Positions 19,090 to 28,900 of a DNA stretch of 64,000 nt are shown piece after piece. Every line of letters begins with the position of its first letter. Position 1 is the first letter of the stretch. The notes beneath the pieces were generated by a model. That model ran no database searches, was not told where the DNA came from, and saw only the letters and a list, made by a program, of their open reading frames with translations. Both the position numbers and the translations under genes were made by a program. The DNA is from Cercospora beticola (lineage: Eukaryota > Ascomycota > Dothideomycetes > Mycosphaerellales > Mycosphaerellaceae): positions 3,906,001 to 3,970,000 of the forward strand of contig NC_088935.1 in the NCBI RefSeq assembly GCF_033473495.1, in the 5' to 3' direction.

Positions 19090-20673
19090 TCAAAACACAA
19101 ACGGGACTATTCTCCACTTGACTACCTGACAGTATTCATCCCAAGCGCTACCATATTTGGCACGACATCTGACCTCGTCACGAAAGCAACGATGGACCAC
19201 CATGGCAGTCATTATTATTGCTTCAGCATAAGGGAAGATGTGGCCAGCTCCGCAGACGATGCACGAGGCCCACGTATACACGCTCGAACCAAAATAGTTT
19301 GCGTGACGAGCCCAACCCCAGAATCCTACGCAGTTATTGTCAGCTCGAACGTTTGGGTCTAGCTCGACAGCATACCTGAGCACAACAGCAAGGACTGGTG
19401 AATTTTGCCGTCGGAGGTACGATACTGCACTCTTAGCACCTCGACCTTCTTGCCCCATATCTGGTTCTCTCCGTCGGCGGCACGCGATGAGCTCTTCTGA
19501 TCATCGACCACGTGTCGCATGTACCATCCGATCAGAAACAAAACAGTCAATGCGAGACATCTTTTCGTAGGCAATTCGACGGGATGCGTCATCAAGTATT
19601 GAGTCTGCAGTGTCCAAAGGTGAGGCATCATCGCTGCAAATCCATAAATGCTGTAAAATGAGAATCGTTCATACGATCCATCAAGCGTTTCGAAGAACCT
19701 ATCAGTATGAGCGTTTGGACATCTTCATGGCGCAGCGAAGACGAAACTACGGACCAATTCTCGTACCAAAAATACTCGACAGTGATGGTCATTCTGAAAG
19801 CAACGGCCAGAGCCATGGACGCTGTCATCTTTCCATGCTTCTCATACTGCAGCGCAGCGAAAGATAGGTCACTGTATCTCAGTCAGCCCCCAATGGCATC
19901 AATCTTGAAGAACATGCACACTCACATTAGTGACCAGGTCAATATACCTCCTGTCCGACTGGCGTTGAAGTGTTTCCAGTCGAAAAGCTGGCCGGAACGT
20001 GGATGCAGCTCGCCTCCATTGAAAAGGTCATACCAAAAATATCCTTCTTTCAATCAGCTTCTGGCTGATCGAGAAGTGGGATTGTCTTACCAGTCAGAAA
20101 CGTCTCGCTCTCAAGATCTGGCGAAATTCGAGCTTTCAACCAAAAAATAGCGACTAGGGCTCCCGAGTACAAATTCGCGGTGGCAAGAAGCGGACCCCAA
20201 TTGTTTGCAATATAGGTTGGATCGATGAGCGACAGATACGAGCAAGCAGCTGCCACGACGATGGACACCGACCAAGCTGCAAGGCCGTTCAGCCGATAGA
20301 GAAGACGACGGCCTCCTACCGTCCTTGGTGCCGCATGCAGAGGCCCAGGAAGAAACGCATAGAGCACCGCTTGCCAGCCTACATATCCCAGATAGACCGC
20401 AATTGTACTCGCAGTCGGTCGAGGGGTTCTGCTGGCGAAGAACGATACTGGACCTTCTTCCATGAGAGACCTCACAGCGATTTCGAGAGATGCATCGAAA
20501 TCTTGATAGGCTATCTGATAGAAGGCCAGAAAGAGAGGAGATCCTGTCACCAACAAGAAGCTTGCGATCTCGTTGAACAACATGTGTTGTCCGCCTTTAT
20601 CTTTGCCATCCTTCGTGGGAAATGCAGGATCCGCAAGAGCATCTTGTCGTGTCTCGGTTGTGGTCTGTTGCAT
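19090..20673 (-). CDS. DHCR7-like delta7-sterol reductase (ERG4/ERG24 superfamily)
   Basis: Five exons on the minus strand: 20091..20673, 19926..20043, 19755..19871, 19376..19698 and 19325..19090, total 458 aa; all phases agree. The exon 2 acceptor could also lie 3 nt upstream (AAGAAG). Enzymes of this membrane family reduce ring or side-chain double bonds of sterols with NADPH. Blocks in order: LLYRLNGLAAW (124-134), FNGGELHPRSGQLFDWKHF, FWYENW, LQTQYLMTHPVEL, IWGKKVEVLRVQY with TSDG, GFWGWARHANYFG (381-393) and HRCFRDEVRCRAKYG (425-439). The SGFWG-ARH-NY and HRC-RDE-RC--KYG wording, and the ADG-IWG-K block, match DHCR7 rather than ERG24 or ERG4. The Asp that usually follows NYxG is Ser here (NYFGSS). 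The promoter is shared with the C5-desaturase gene. Confidence 0.85.
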
Positions 20674-21199
20674 CGCGGGTTGAAATGCTGGTGGAACGAT
20701 GAAGATCTGCAAGATCGAATTGTTGTCGGGTCTTCAACATTTCCTGGCTTTCGCAGCATTTCTACCCCTGGCTTCACGGCTTGACAGAAATCACTGCTGG
20801 AAGCATAGTCTCGCTTGTGGGCACGACATCTGCACACATGATAATCCACATGTGCAGTAGGGCTGACCAAGCTTTGGGTGGTTGGGAACGTACGGATGCG
20901 TGGAGTCATTCCCCGGCTACCAGGTCTTGATGCAGGTCGTTGACCGCTAGAACATCCGTCGATATGCCGGCATGGACATGCTCGTTGCTTGCCTCCGCTA
21001 TCGCTGGCGAGACGCTTGCTTGCTTCTCGAAGGTGATGAACTGTGGCTCATTGTAGGCACGTATCCAGAGCCAAGACAAGACGTTGACAGATGGTATCAT
21101 CCGAGCAAGAAGAGCGACCTCTTGGCTGCGAAGAAAGTTGAGTGATGCACAACCAGACACGACTCTCATGTGTTTCGTCCACTTTCGTTCGAATACATC
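20674..21199. promoter_or_regulatory. Shared divergent promoter of two sterol genes
   Basis: These 526 bp separate the starts of the DHCR7-like (minus) and ERG3-type (plus) genes. At 20847-20854 lies CACATGTG, an E-box palindrome of the sort bound by bHLH factors, which include the fungal SREBP-type regulators. It forms part of a looser inverted repeat (20830-20857: ctgcacacatg ... catgtgcag). An 87-codon minus-strand frame (20906-21169) lies inside; it has an ATG but no recognisable content, and I take it as chance. Confidence 0.5.
20830..20857. promoter_or_regulatory. Imperfect inverted repeat with CACATGTG E-box
   Basis: Arms ctgcacacatg and catgtgcag flank 8 bp; the right arm contains CACATGTG. 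Its position in a two-way promoter of sterol genes makes it a candidate binding site for a bHLH regulator. Binding is not shown by sequence alone. Confidence 0.3.
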
Positions 21200-22295
21200 A
21201 TGGATCTCGTCCTGGACTTGCTCGATCCCATTGTTCTGGACTCGGTATACGCCAGCGCAAGGTCTTCATTGAAATTACGGGCCTGCCAAAGTGCTGACGA
21301 GCAAGTGGACGTGTCTTTTGCTTTCACAGGGAATCGCACTCTAGCCAGCACTCCATTATGTGTTCTGGCCTCTGACTCCAGTATCTGGCAACGTAACGAC
21401 ATCCGGCGACAGAGTATCAGCATCTTCCTGTTCACGCTGTAAGAGAAAGACTCTTGTCAACCTCACCACCTTCCTCGTACTGAGAACGACTCTAGCATCT
21501 CAAGCTTCAGCCTCTATCTCATCCTAGGCACAATCTGCTACCACCTGAACTTCGATCGGCAATGGAGAAACGACCCCAAATTCCACAAACATCAAGTCCG
21601 AGAAGAAATCACAGAATCTCTCACAACACTATTCTGGCTCAACTTCTTCACTGTCCCGATATTTCTCGGCCAGATTCACGGTTTTGCGAGGATCTATCCC
21701 TTCGGCGAAGCCAGTCTCACATACGAGATACTGCAGTATCCATTGTTCGTCCTGTTCAGTGATGCCGGGATGTATTGGCTGCATCGAATGTTCCACGTTC
21801 CAGTGCTCTTTCGGTGGATGCACAAGTATCATCATTAGTACGAGAGCCTTCTCCTAAATCATGATGGGAGGATGACAAATGCTGACAAGGCGACTCAGTT
21901 ACGTTGTGCCGACGCCCTTCGCTGCTCACGCTTTCCATCGCATCGAGGCATATATTATGAGTCTACCGATCTATGCCTTCAGTTACATACTGCCAATGTC
22001 GAATGTTGCACAACTGGTGGTTTTCGTCTGGACTTTTGCCTGGACTTTTCTGATGCGTGAGTACACTTCTCGTCTATGACAGTTCTGACATTGCTTATGC
22101 CTACTAGATGATAATCGGGATCAATTCCATACAGTCCATCACAAAAACGTCAACTATAACTTTGGCCAGTTCTTCTCGTTCTTCGATTGGTTGTTTGGGA
22201 CATATTGGGATCACAGCGACTTCTTTGCCGGTAGAACTGAGAAAGAGAAAACGAGTTCTTCTGCCGTTCGCAGGGAAGGAAAGGATCGTTCATAA
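21200..22295 (+). CDS. C5 sterol desaturase, ERG3-type
   Basis: Four exons, 21200..21438, 21496..21837, 21899..22056 and 22108..22295, giving 308 aa. Splice phases agree throughout; the exon 2 acceptor was chosen among three in-frame AGs because it restores the family's spacing. ERG3/SC5D enzymes are ER di-iron enzymes that introduce the C5 double bond into delta7-sterols. The N-terminus MDLVLDLLDPIVLDSVYA matches ERG3. The three His boxes are HRMFH (176-180), HKYHH (189-193) and HTVHH (254-258), with VPTPFAAHAFH between the last two. It is shorter than typical ERG3 (roughly 350 aa), mainly at the C-terminus, which ends in a Lys/Arg/Ser tail. It is divergent from the DHCR7-like gene and convergent with the DHCR24-like gene. 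Whether this is the only ERG3 or a second copy cannot be told here. Confidence 0.88.
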
Positions 22296-22871
22296 AGGTC
22301 CGGTTGAACCCACTCCTGAACAAAATAATCTTGCTACTCTCAAAGTGAATGTGTCAATTATCATCCAAATCACGTACAAAGGCAAGCGGCGTATACTTGC
22401 GTGTTCGTATCATCCAACTCATGCCGACATCGCTCCGGCATGTCTTGTTTCACAAAATTGCCCGAAGCGGGCACTGCACAATATCGCGCAAGCAACCTGG
22501 TTTCGTGGAGAATGGTCAGAACCGACGAGTTGGAAGAAGTCGCAGCTCGCCCCGTTGACCGCCATAATGGTACCGAAGATCGTCATTGTCACAAAGGAAG
22601 GCATTGCAGCCTGCTTGCAGGACCCTGCAGCCCTGAAGATGTAGGTCATACATGACACAGGCACTCAGCCGTGGTATCTACGCTTGAAGATCTGCTCTAT
22701 GCGGTCATCATCGCGAGGCGACACGGAAGAGATAGCGACTACACCGTGTATACGAAACTTCTGCGCAAGAAAGGGTGGGATTGTGCCTTGCAAGTGCACG
22801 TCGTAAAATTTGATTCGAGCAGGCTAGATAGTTATGGCTATGTCGATATCTCAGCGTTCAAAGGCCCGAAT
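22296..22871. other. Convergent intergenic region of the sterol genes
   Basis: It lies between the stops of the C5 desaturase and the DHCR24-like reductase. Open frames exist on both strands but have no family features. It is probably the two 3' UTRs plus spacer. Confidence 0.45.
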
Positions 22872-24506
22872 TCAGTCCTGCTTAATGCTATGCTCGCCCG
22901 ATGAGGCAAATGCATCGCTTCCTCCATGTGCAGAGTCCCGTCTATGAGCTTCCCGCGAAATTTCGGGTGGAGCAGGTCTCGACGCTGCAGTCGGTAACAA
23001 GTATTCAGCTGCAACAATGCATTGCAACCAGCCATACAAGCCCTTCACAGGCCACACGTCCCAGACGGAATGCAAAGCCTTGCCGATCCATGTCTCCTTG
23101 TCGAAGGGCAATCTCTCATCATACTTGTCGACAGGCTTGACCTTCTCGTAAAGATTCGGCAACTTCGAAGCATGGTATTTGGCACGCAGTTGATCTCGTC
23201 CTCGGCGATCGAATATGTGCCAGAATTGCTCTTCAGTGTAGAATGTGTGAGCGTACAGCCACTTTTGCCCCCCACAAGCTTGGATCTCAGACTCCAGTGC
23301 TTTGTTCCAAGCAATGGCTTGTGCAGGATCTGTAGAACCTTGACCCCAGATTCCAAAAGACATCATCATGTCTTCCGTGGGAGAAGTGGATGCTGAGTCG
23401 GCGAGGAGGCCCTGTGTCGTCCCATTCGAGTCCCCTCCCACGCGTAGCGGACAGAGCCAGATTGGGTATTGCTTGAAATTTTGGTCCAGATAGTCAAAGA
23501 AGTTCGAGGCTTTGCTGTATGGAACGGCGACATCCTGGACAACATACTCCCGAGCAAGATCACTTCGGTGCAGTGCATGATACATAAGTCGCGTGCGAGA
23601 ATATTGATCCAGTAACCAGCGGCTCACACGGTTGAAGGGTACAGCGAAATAGCGATAGGTATATTTACCCATCCAAAAAGCTCCTCGATCGTAACGGAAG
23701 AGGTAGTCGCGAATCGGTATGATCTCGGTCCAAGACCTCTCCTTGATACTTCGATTCTCGGCGTTGATGTAGAACCACTGATCTCGCGGCCTGAAATACC
23801 TTGTCACTTTGGCATCAGCATCGATGTTCGACACGAGCTTGCCGAGACACAGGACACCTCTATCGCGTGCAAAGAACATCGCGTCAAGGTAGTGCAGGTC
23901 TTGTTGTTCTTGCACCAATTTCACGGTCTCCATAGCTTGCTCCATGCTGTCGACTTTCAGATATGTCAATTCGACATTTGACTGTGCTGGAATGAGTCGA
24001 ATCGTCAATAGTGTGACAATTCCTAGTGTCCCAAACGAACACGCCGCTCCATGGAACAAGTCCGATCGAGTGGTGTCCGACGCAGTCACGACTTCGCCAT
24101 TGCCCAAGACCATCTCCACTTCTTCGACAGTTCGATAGAAGAGTCCGTAGCGAAACGAGCTGCTTTCACCTGAACTACCTGAGAAGCCGCCGCCGACAGT
24201 AATACCAGGAAACTCCATGACAACTGGCGGAAGCAAATCGTGCTGCAATGTATGTTCGACCAAGACATCCATCGGCACGTTGGGCTGGGCATAGACAAGC
24301 CTTCGTTCGGGATCGACGCCCAGCACGGAGTTCATCTTGCTGATGTTGACGAAGTTGCCTTCGCGGAAAGGCGATGTGCGAGTACTGTTGGTAGACCCAT
24401 GATAGATGCGGAATGGAATCTCTGCGGCGTGGAAGTCTTTGACCTTCCTGGAGACTTCTTGGACAGCTTCTCGATGGTCCTCGTAGCCTGTCAAAGCGGC
24501 AGCCAT
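22872..24506 (-). CDS. Delta24-sterol reductase, DHCR24/DIMINUTO-like FAD enzyme
   Basis: Single exon, 544 aa from the ATG at 24506; the frame upstream reaches only a GTG. DHCR24/DWARF1 proteins are FAD- and NADPH-dependent reductases of the sterol side-chain C24 double bond. The N-terminal FAD-binding (PCMH) domain shows YHGSTNSTR (35-43) and GITVGGGFSGSSGESSSFRYG split across 101-121. The C-terminal half has family marks YVVQDVAVP (321-329), YPIWLCPLR (347-355) and WLYAHTFYTEEQFWHIFD. Unlike animal and plant homologues it lacks an N-terminal membrane anchor; a hydrophobic patch near the C-terminus (LYGWLQCIVAAEYLLP) may serve instead. Related FAD proteins occur across ascomycetes, so sterol activity is inferred from the family and the two sterol genes beside it. 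Confidence 0.82.
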   Translation of the reverse strand: MAAALTGYEDHREAVQEVSRKVKDFHAAEIPFRIYHGSTNSTRTSPFREGNFVNISKMNSVLGVDPERRLVYAQPNVPMDVLVEHTLQHDLLPPVVMEFPGITVGGGFSGSSGESSSFRYGLFYRTVEEVEMVLGNGEVVTASDTTRSDLFHGAACSFGTLGIVTLLTIRLIPAQSNVELTYLKVDSMEQAMETVKLVQEQQDLHYLDAMFFARDRGVLCLGKLVSNIDADAKVTRYFRPRDQWFYINAENRSIKERSWTEIIPIRDYLFRYDRGAFWMGKYTYRYFAVPFNRVSRWLLDQYSRTRLMYHALHRSDLAREYVVQDVAVPYSKASNFFDYLDQNFKQYPIWLCPLRVGGDSNGTTQGLLADSASTSPTEDMMMSFGIWGQGSTDPAQAIAWNKALESEIQACGGQKWLYAHTFYTEEQFWHIFDRRGRDQLRAKYHASKLPNLYEKVKPVDKYDERLPFDKETWIGKALHSVWDVWPVKGLYGWLQCIVAAEYLLPTAASRPAPPEISREAHRRDSAHGGSDAFASSGEHSIKQD

Positions 24507-25431
24507 GATTCCGAATTTCACTTTTGTGGTCCAGGTTCAGTTGGGGAGAGTTGTTCAATTTGTAGCGTCTAGAACATGACGTGGCGCTCGACGGGTGCTA
24601 CATTCACAGACGCAGCACCCGCAGTTTGCTGCATTGGGCAATGCGAAGCCATCGTGCGACTTCGGCCGCCTACTTTGGGAGGTCAGTATTCCATGCATGT
24701 TCCAAATGCTTACCGCCGTTTGGTATCAACCCAGCGGTGTGAAGTTTGCTCTCCATGCTGTATCAGGCGATTGCATAACACGCGTGCGTTAGCGAATAGC
24801 AAGTGGCACTGGAGGTCGAACCAACATATAAACCAAGAGATAATGGCTTATCGTACAACCAGTCCTAGAAACTTCGGAGCCGCGATGACGTAGAACAGTT
24901 GAAGTAACCACGCTAGCGCGTCGGAAGTGAAGTGTGTTCAATGGTATGCAAAGGACGCAGCTGTGGGAAGGAAGAAGGAAATGTTGATGCCCAGAAAGCC
25001 TGGGACGGAACGGCAGAAAGTTTCCCCTCGCGTCACCCTATGCTGCAACTTCCAGATCCAATCCAGAGTAATCGCGTCCAGGGCGGAGGCCTGGAAGCAT
25101 GATCTGTCATTCATCGACTCTCAAGCAATTGAATGTAGCGCCCTCTGGAGACCATCGTTCAGCCATGTGCAAGCGATCAAGAAAAGGTCGTGAAGGTCAA
25201 ATTAGCAACATAGGACATGGCACCTTGAGGAGAAAAGCGACAAAAACGTGCAGTCCCAATGTGGAAAGTCACAGTCAAGAGACGAGGCAGCACATTGGGG
25301 AGTATTGAATCGGTTCATGGTCACTTCACTGCCAAAACAAAAACCTTGAACTCATGGGTATCTCATGCTCGTACTTTTATCTACGCCCTCACTCAAACTC
25401 AAACGCCAAAACAATCAATTCGCAAGAAAAC

Positions 25432-25433
<2 letters not shown>

Positions 25434-25463
<30 letters not shown>
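25434..25463. repeat. Poly-C tract, 30 nt
   Basis: An uninterrupted run of 30 C on the plus strand, about 450 bp beyond the stop codon of the coiled-coil gene. It is the longest homopolymer I noticed. Such tracts mutate and assemble poorly, so its true length is uncertain. Confidence 0.9.
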
Positions 25464-25465
<2 letters not shown>

Positions 25466-25544
25466 GCCATCATCTCTCTCACTTGCCACAAACAAACTGG
25501 TTCGGAAGGAAACACTCGCTGATAGAAACGCAACAGCTCACAGA

Positions 25545-25710
25545 TTCGATGTACAGGTGCTCAAGGCGACGCTCCCATCAAAAATCTGGAACTTTGCAGG
25601 ATTCATAATGTATGATTTTCTGTGTTGTTTTCAAGTGTTGCACGACGAAAGAAACTCTTAAGAGTTCGAGTTCGATGTACAGGGGCTCACGGCGCCCTCC
25701 CATCAGCAAT
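25545..25710. repeat. Pair of ~40-bp imperfect direct repeats
   Basis: Two segments starting at 25545 and 25671 share ttcgatgtacag, a GGCTCA-like centre, and ctcccatca with matching spacing. They lie 126 bp apart in the 3' flank of the minus-strand coiled-coil gene, perhaps a local duplication. Confidence 0.6.
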
Positions 25711-25916
25711 TCTTGAGTTCTTCGCGTGTTTTTGTGTTGTTTTGTGTTTTATTGTCGGGCAATGAAGATGGTGGCTTGTATGTGTGTTTCTGAAGTTGTG
25801 CAGGGCAAGACGCTGGTATTGCGGCATTCGTCGTTCGCAAGTTCTTCGTCATCCAGTGATTTTGTGATGTGTCGATGATGGCTTTCATGCGATCCTGAAC
25901 AAAGCTGTTTGCTTTC

Positions 25917-28900
25917 TCAAAACCGTCTACGCTGTGCTGGGTGAGAATTGGAGTATCGAGACTGCGAGGCCCAGTTCGATGGACCCGAGAAGCCATACGG
26001 CTGGCGCGGAGGCTGAATCGACGTGCTCGTATGGTTGGGAGACCGGTACTGAGGCTGAGAGGGAGCCTGGTACTGAGCCTGATGATAGGTCTGATACTGA
26101 GGCGGATGAGGAGACTGGAATGGTAGCTGAGGTGGAGCCCAGTGTTGGGGCTGATAAGGCGCCTGATACTGAAGCTGTTGAGGAGCTTGGTACTGCAGCT
26201 GATGAGGAGCATGGTACTGAATCTGACGAGGAGTCTCTCGTGTATCCGCATGGGTAGATCGGAAGGACAAGTTCTGAGCCTGTCTTGGCATGCTAAATGC
26301 GCTGGATGTACTCGGCGAGCTGACTGAGCTCGATTGACCAAGGGCTTGTTGCGAAGCCTGCGTCAGTGTGTTCGTGGACTCTGATGTGGACACCGCAGCA
26401 CTTGGGTCCATGTTAGCGGCTGCGTTCAGAATAGAGGACTGTGTAACGTCGTTGTGTTTTCGCCGCTTTTTCTGTCCCTTCTTCTGCTCGATTACATTGC
26501 CACGACCGCCGCGAGTGTTGCCATAGAACCATTTCGGAATTATGCGTTCGTCGCTGTCGGTCGCTGTGTCGTTGTCGGCAAGCGTCGGGAGACTGGCTGT
26601 GGGCGACGTTGGTCCATTTGTGCCAGTCGTGGCCTCCTTCGGTGTGATCGTTGGCTCTACTGTATTGTCGGTAGCATCAACAGACTCAACATCCTCGACG
26701 TGTGTTCGATAATAGTCGTACTCGTCGTCCAATTCGCCTGGGGCATCCTGATCTTCGCCTCCATCAGGTTGTGAGTCGCCATATTCGCCATCGTTTTTCG
26801 CTTGGCTGTCCGGTACTCCAGCATCGTTGCCATCACTCTTCTTGGACTCATCATCATCGTGCCCGCCCTGATCACCTTCATCTTCGTCTGGTTTCTGGTC
26901 ATCATCACCATCATGACCGTCCTGATCACCTCTATCGTCTTCTGGCTTCTGGTCATCATCACCAGCATCGTCCTGGTTCGTGTTCGGACGGCCGTTTCTC
27001 CAGCGATCAAGCCAGAGTTTGCTGTACTTCAGGATAAGACAGAGAGTGCGAAGCTCTTTAGCGATATGCTCGGAAGTGAATGTCGCTCCATCAAGGGCTG
27101 ACTGCTGCTCTGCTGCGGCCTCCGCGAGCTCTGCGAGCTCTGCGAGCTTGGCCTTGTGCGCACGTTCGAGTTTTCCGTAATGATATAGGCCATTCTTGTG
27201 TTCCTTGTCGATTGCCTCCTGCTGAGCTTGCTCGCAGTATTGCCGCAACTGGCTCGGACTCATCGCTTGCTGTTTCGCCTGCTCAAGCTCCTTCCTGAGA
27301 TCAGAAATCTTTGTGTTTCGATGTGCGAGGGCTTCCTGATGCTGCTGAACAGCACCATTAGCCTTCTGCAGAGCTTCTTCCTTCTCGTCCAAGGCCCGTT
27401 GCATCTTGCTGTCGTCTCTCAACTTGGCATTCTCCGCCTCCAGTTCTTTGACCCTCCGAGAAGCCTTGAACCAGCCGCTTTCTGCAGGTGCTTTCGCATT
27501 TCGGGCATCCTCCAGCTCGCCCCGCAATTTGTTGACGGACTTCTGGCTACTTGTCAGGTCACGATCCTTTTGTAAAAGCGTCTCCGCGGAAGAATGCTGT
27601 TTCGTCAAAAAGCCCGACTTCTCCGCGTCCAACTTGTCAGCTCTCTGTCGCTCAACCTCGAGAATAGCCCGGTCTCGAGATAACTCGTTCCTAAGCTGAT
27701 GACTGGCATTCTCCTCTGTTTCCAGCTTGCCTTTGAGATCCTTGTACTTCTTCTTCAACGAGCTGTACTTCTGCGCGACCTCAGAAGTATCGCCTGCGTT
27801 TTCAATGGTCTCACGAGCGGCGGAAAGCTCATATCGGACCTTCTCCAGTTCGTCTTCATCAGCTTTGCGCAATTTCTCAGAATCCTCCAGCTTCTTCTTG
27901 AGCTGCTCTACCTCGTTCTGCGACAAATTGAGCTTCTCTTTGTCCAGCTGGGCACTGCTGCGTAGCTCCTCAAGCTTCTTATGCGCAGAATCACGTTCGT
28001 TCTCAGCGTCCATGAACTGTTTATACACTTTCCAGTAATCGTTCTCCAGCTGCTCCTCTACGCCGAGCGCTTTCGCTTTTGCATCAATTGCCTGCTTCTG
28101 AAGGTCTGCAATTTCCAGCTCGAGACGCTCATTGGTATCCTGGAGCACGGAGGATTCTTTCTGCACGGAATCAAGGCCTTCCTGAGCGAGCTTAAGCTTC
28201 TCTTGCAGGTTCTGATGGACGGATTGTGCGTCCTCCAGCTTGACTCTGTCTGCATTTGACTGCTGTTCGAGCACCTCAATGCTGCCTTGAGCCTTAGCGA
28301 GCTGTGATTGGGAGGAGTTGAGCTGGTTTTGAGCACTGAGAAGCTCCTCACGAAGCTCCTCGTTGGTAGATTGCTCACGTCCCAGGTTCCACTCCATGCC
28401 ATCCAGCTGCTTCTGGAGCAACTTCTGCTCGGTCTGAGCATTGGACTGCTGTCTCTTCAGCTTCTCTTCGAAGCCCTTCTGTTGAGACTCCGCGAGCTCC
28501 CGGGCGCGGTCGAGGTGCTCAGTCGCAACCCACTTCATTCTGCCGACATCATATAGATCCTTTTTCAAGGCGGCATTCTTGTTCGTGAGTTCGGCATTCT
28601 CAGTTTTGACAGAGGCAAGCTCGGCTTCACTGGCCTGAGCGGCCTCACCAGCCTTGCGAGTGAGTTCCTGCCGCTCGGCATCGAACTCGTCCCTCCGCGA
28701 ATCCATCTCTTTCTGAAGCGCCTGCTGTGCCTCAACCAGCTTTTCGTTCTTGCCAGTCATTTCAGAGACGCGAGAGTGAGCTTTATCACATTCTGCGGTA
28801 CTGGCATCGAGCTCGGCCTTGAGGTGATCGAATCGAGCTTGAACAGACAACAAGTCGTTCCGAGCCTTCTCGGCGGCAGCCTTAGCATCTGCTTCCGAGT

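Larger units (their letters stand above)
24507..25916. other. Intergenic with poly-C tract and a short direct repeat
   Basis: No supported gene. The stretch holds a 30-nt run of C (25434-25463) and an imperfect direct repeat of about 40 bp (25545 and 25671 onward). Long frames crossing the C run are artefacts of the repeat. Confidence 0.55.

Noticed and set aside
19090..20673. Reading this gene as ordinary ERG24 or ERG4
   Set aside because: The C-terminal and ADG-IWG blocks fit DHCR7 better; still, only a tree can settle it.
20906..21169. 87-codon minus-strand frame in the sterol promoter
   Set aside because: No domain, no splice connection to the DHCR7-like gene, which already has a complete N-terminus.
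25354..25661. Frames with Pro-rich runs
   Set aside because: Products of the poly-C tract read as proline codons, not genes.
25703..26341. 212-codon minus-strand frame
   Set aside because: Out-of-frame copy of the repeat-rich tail of the coiled-coil gene.
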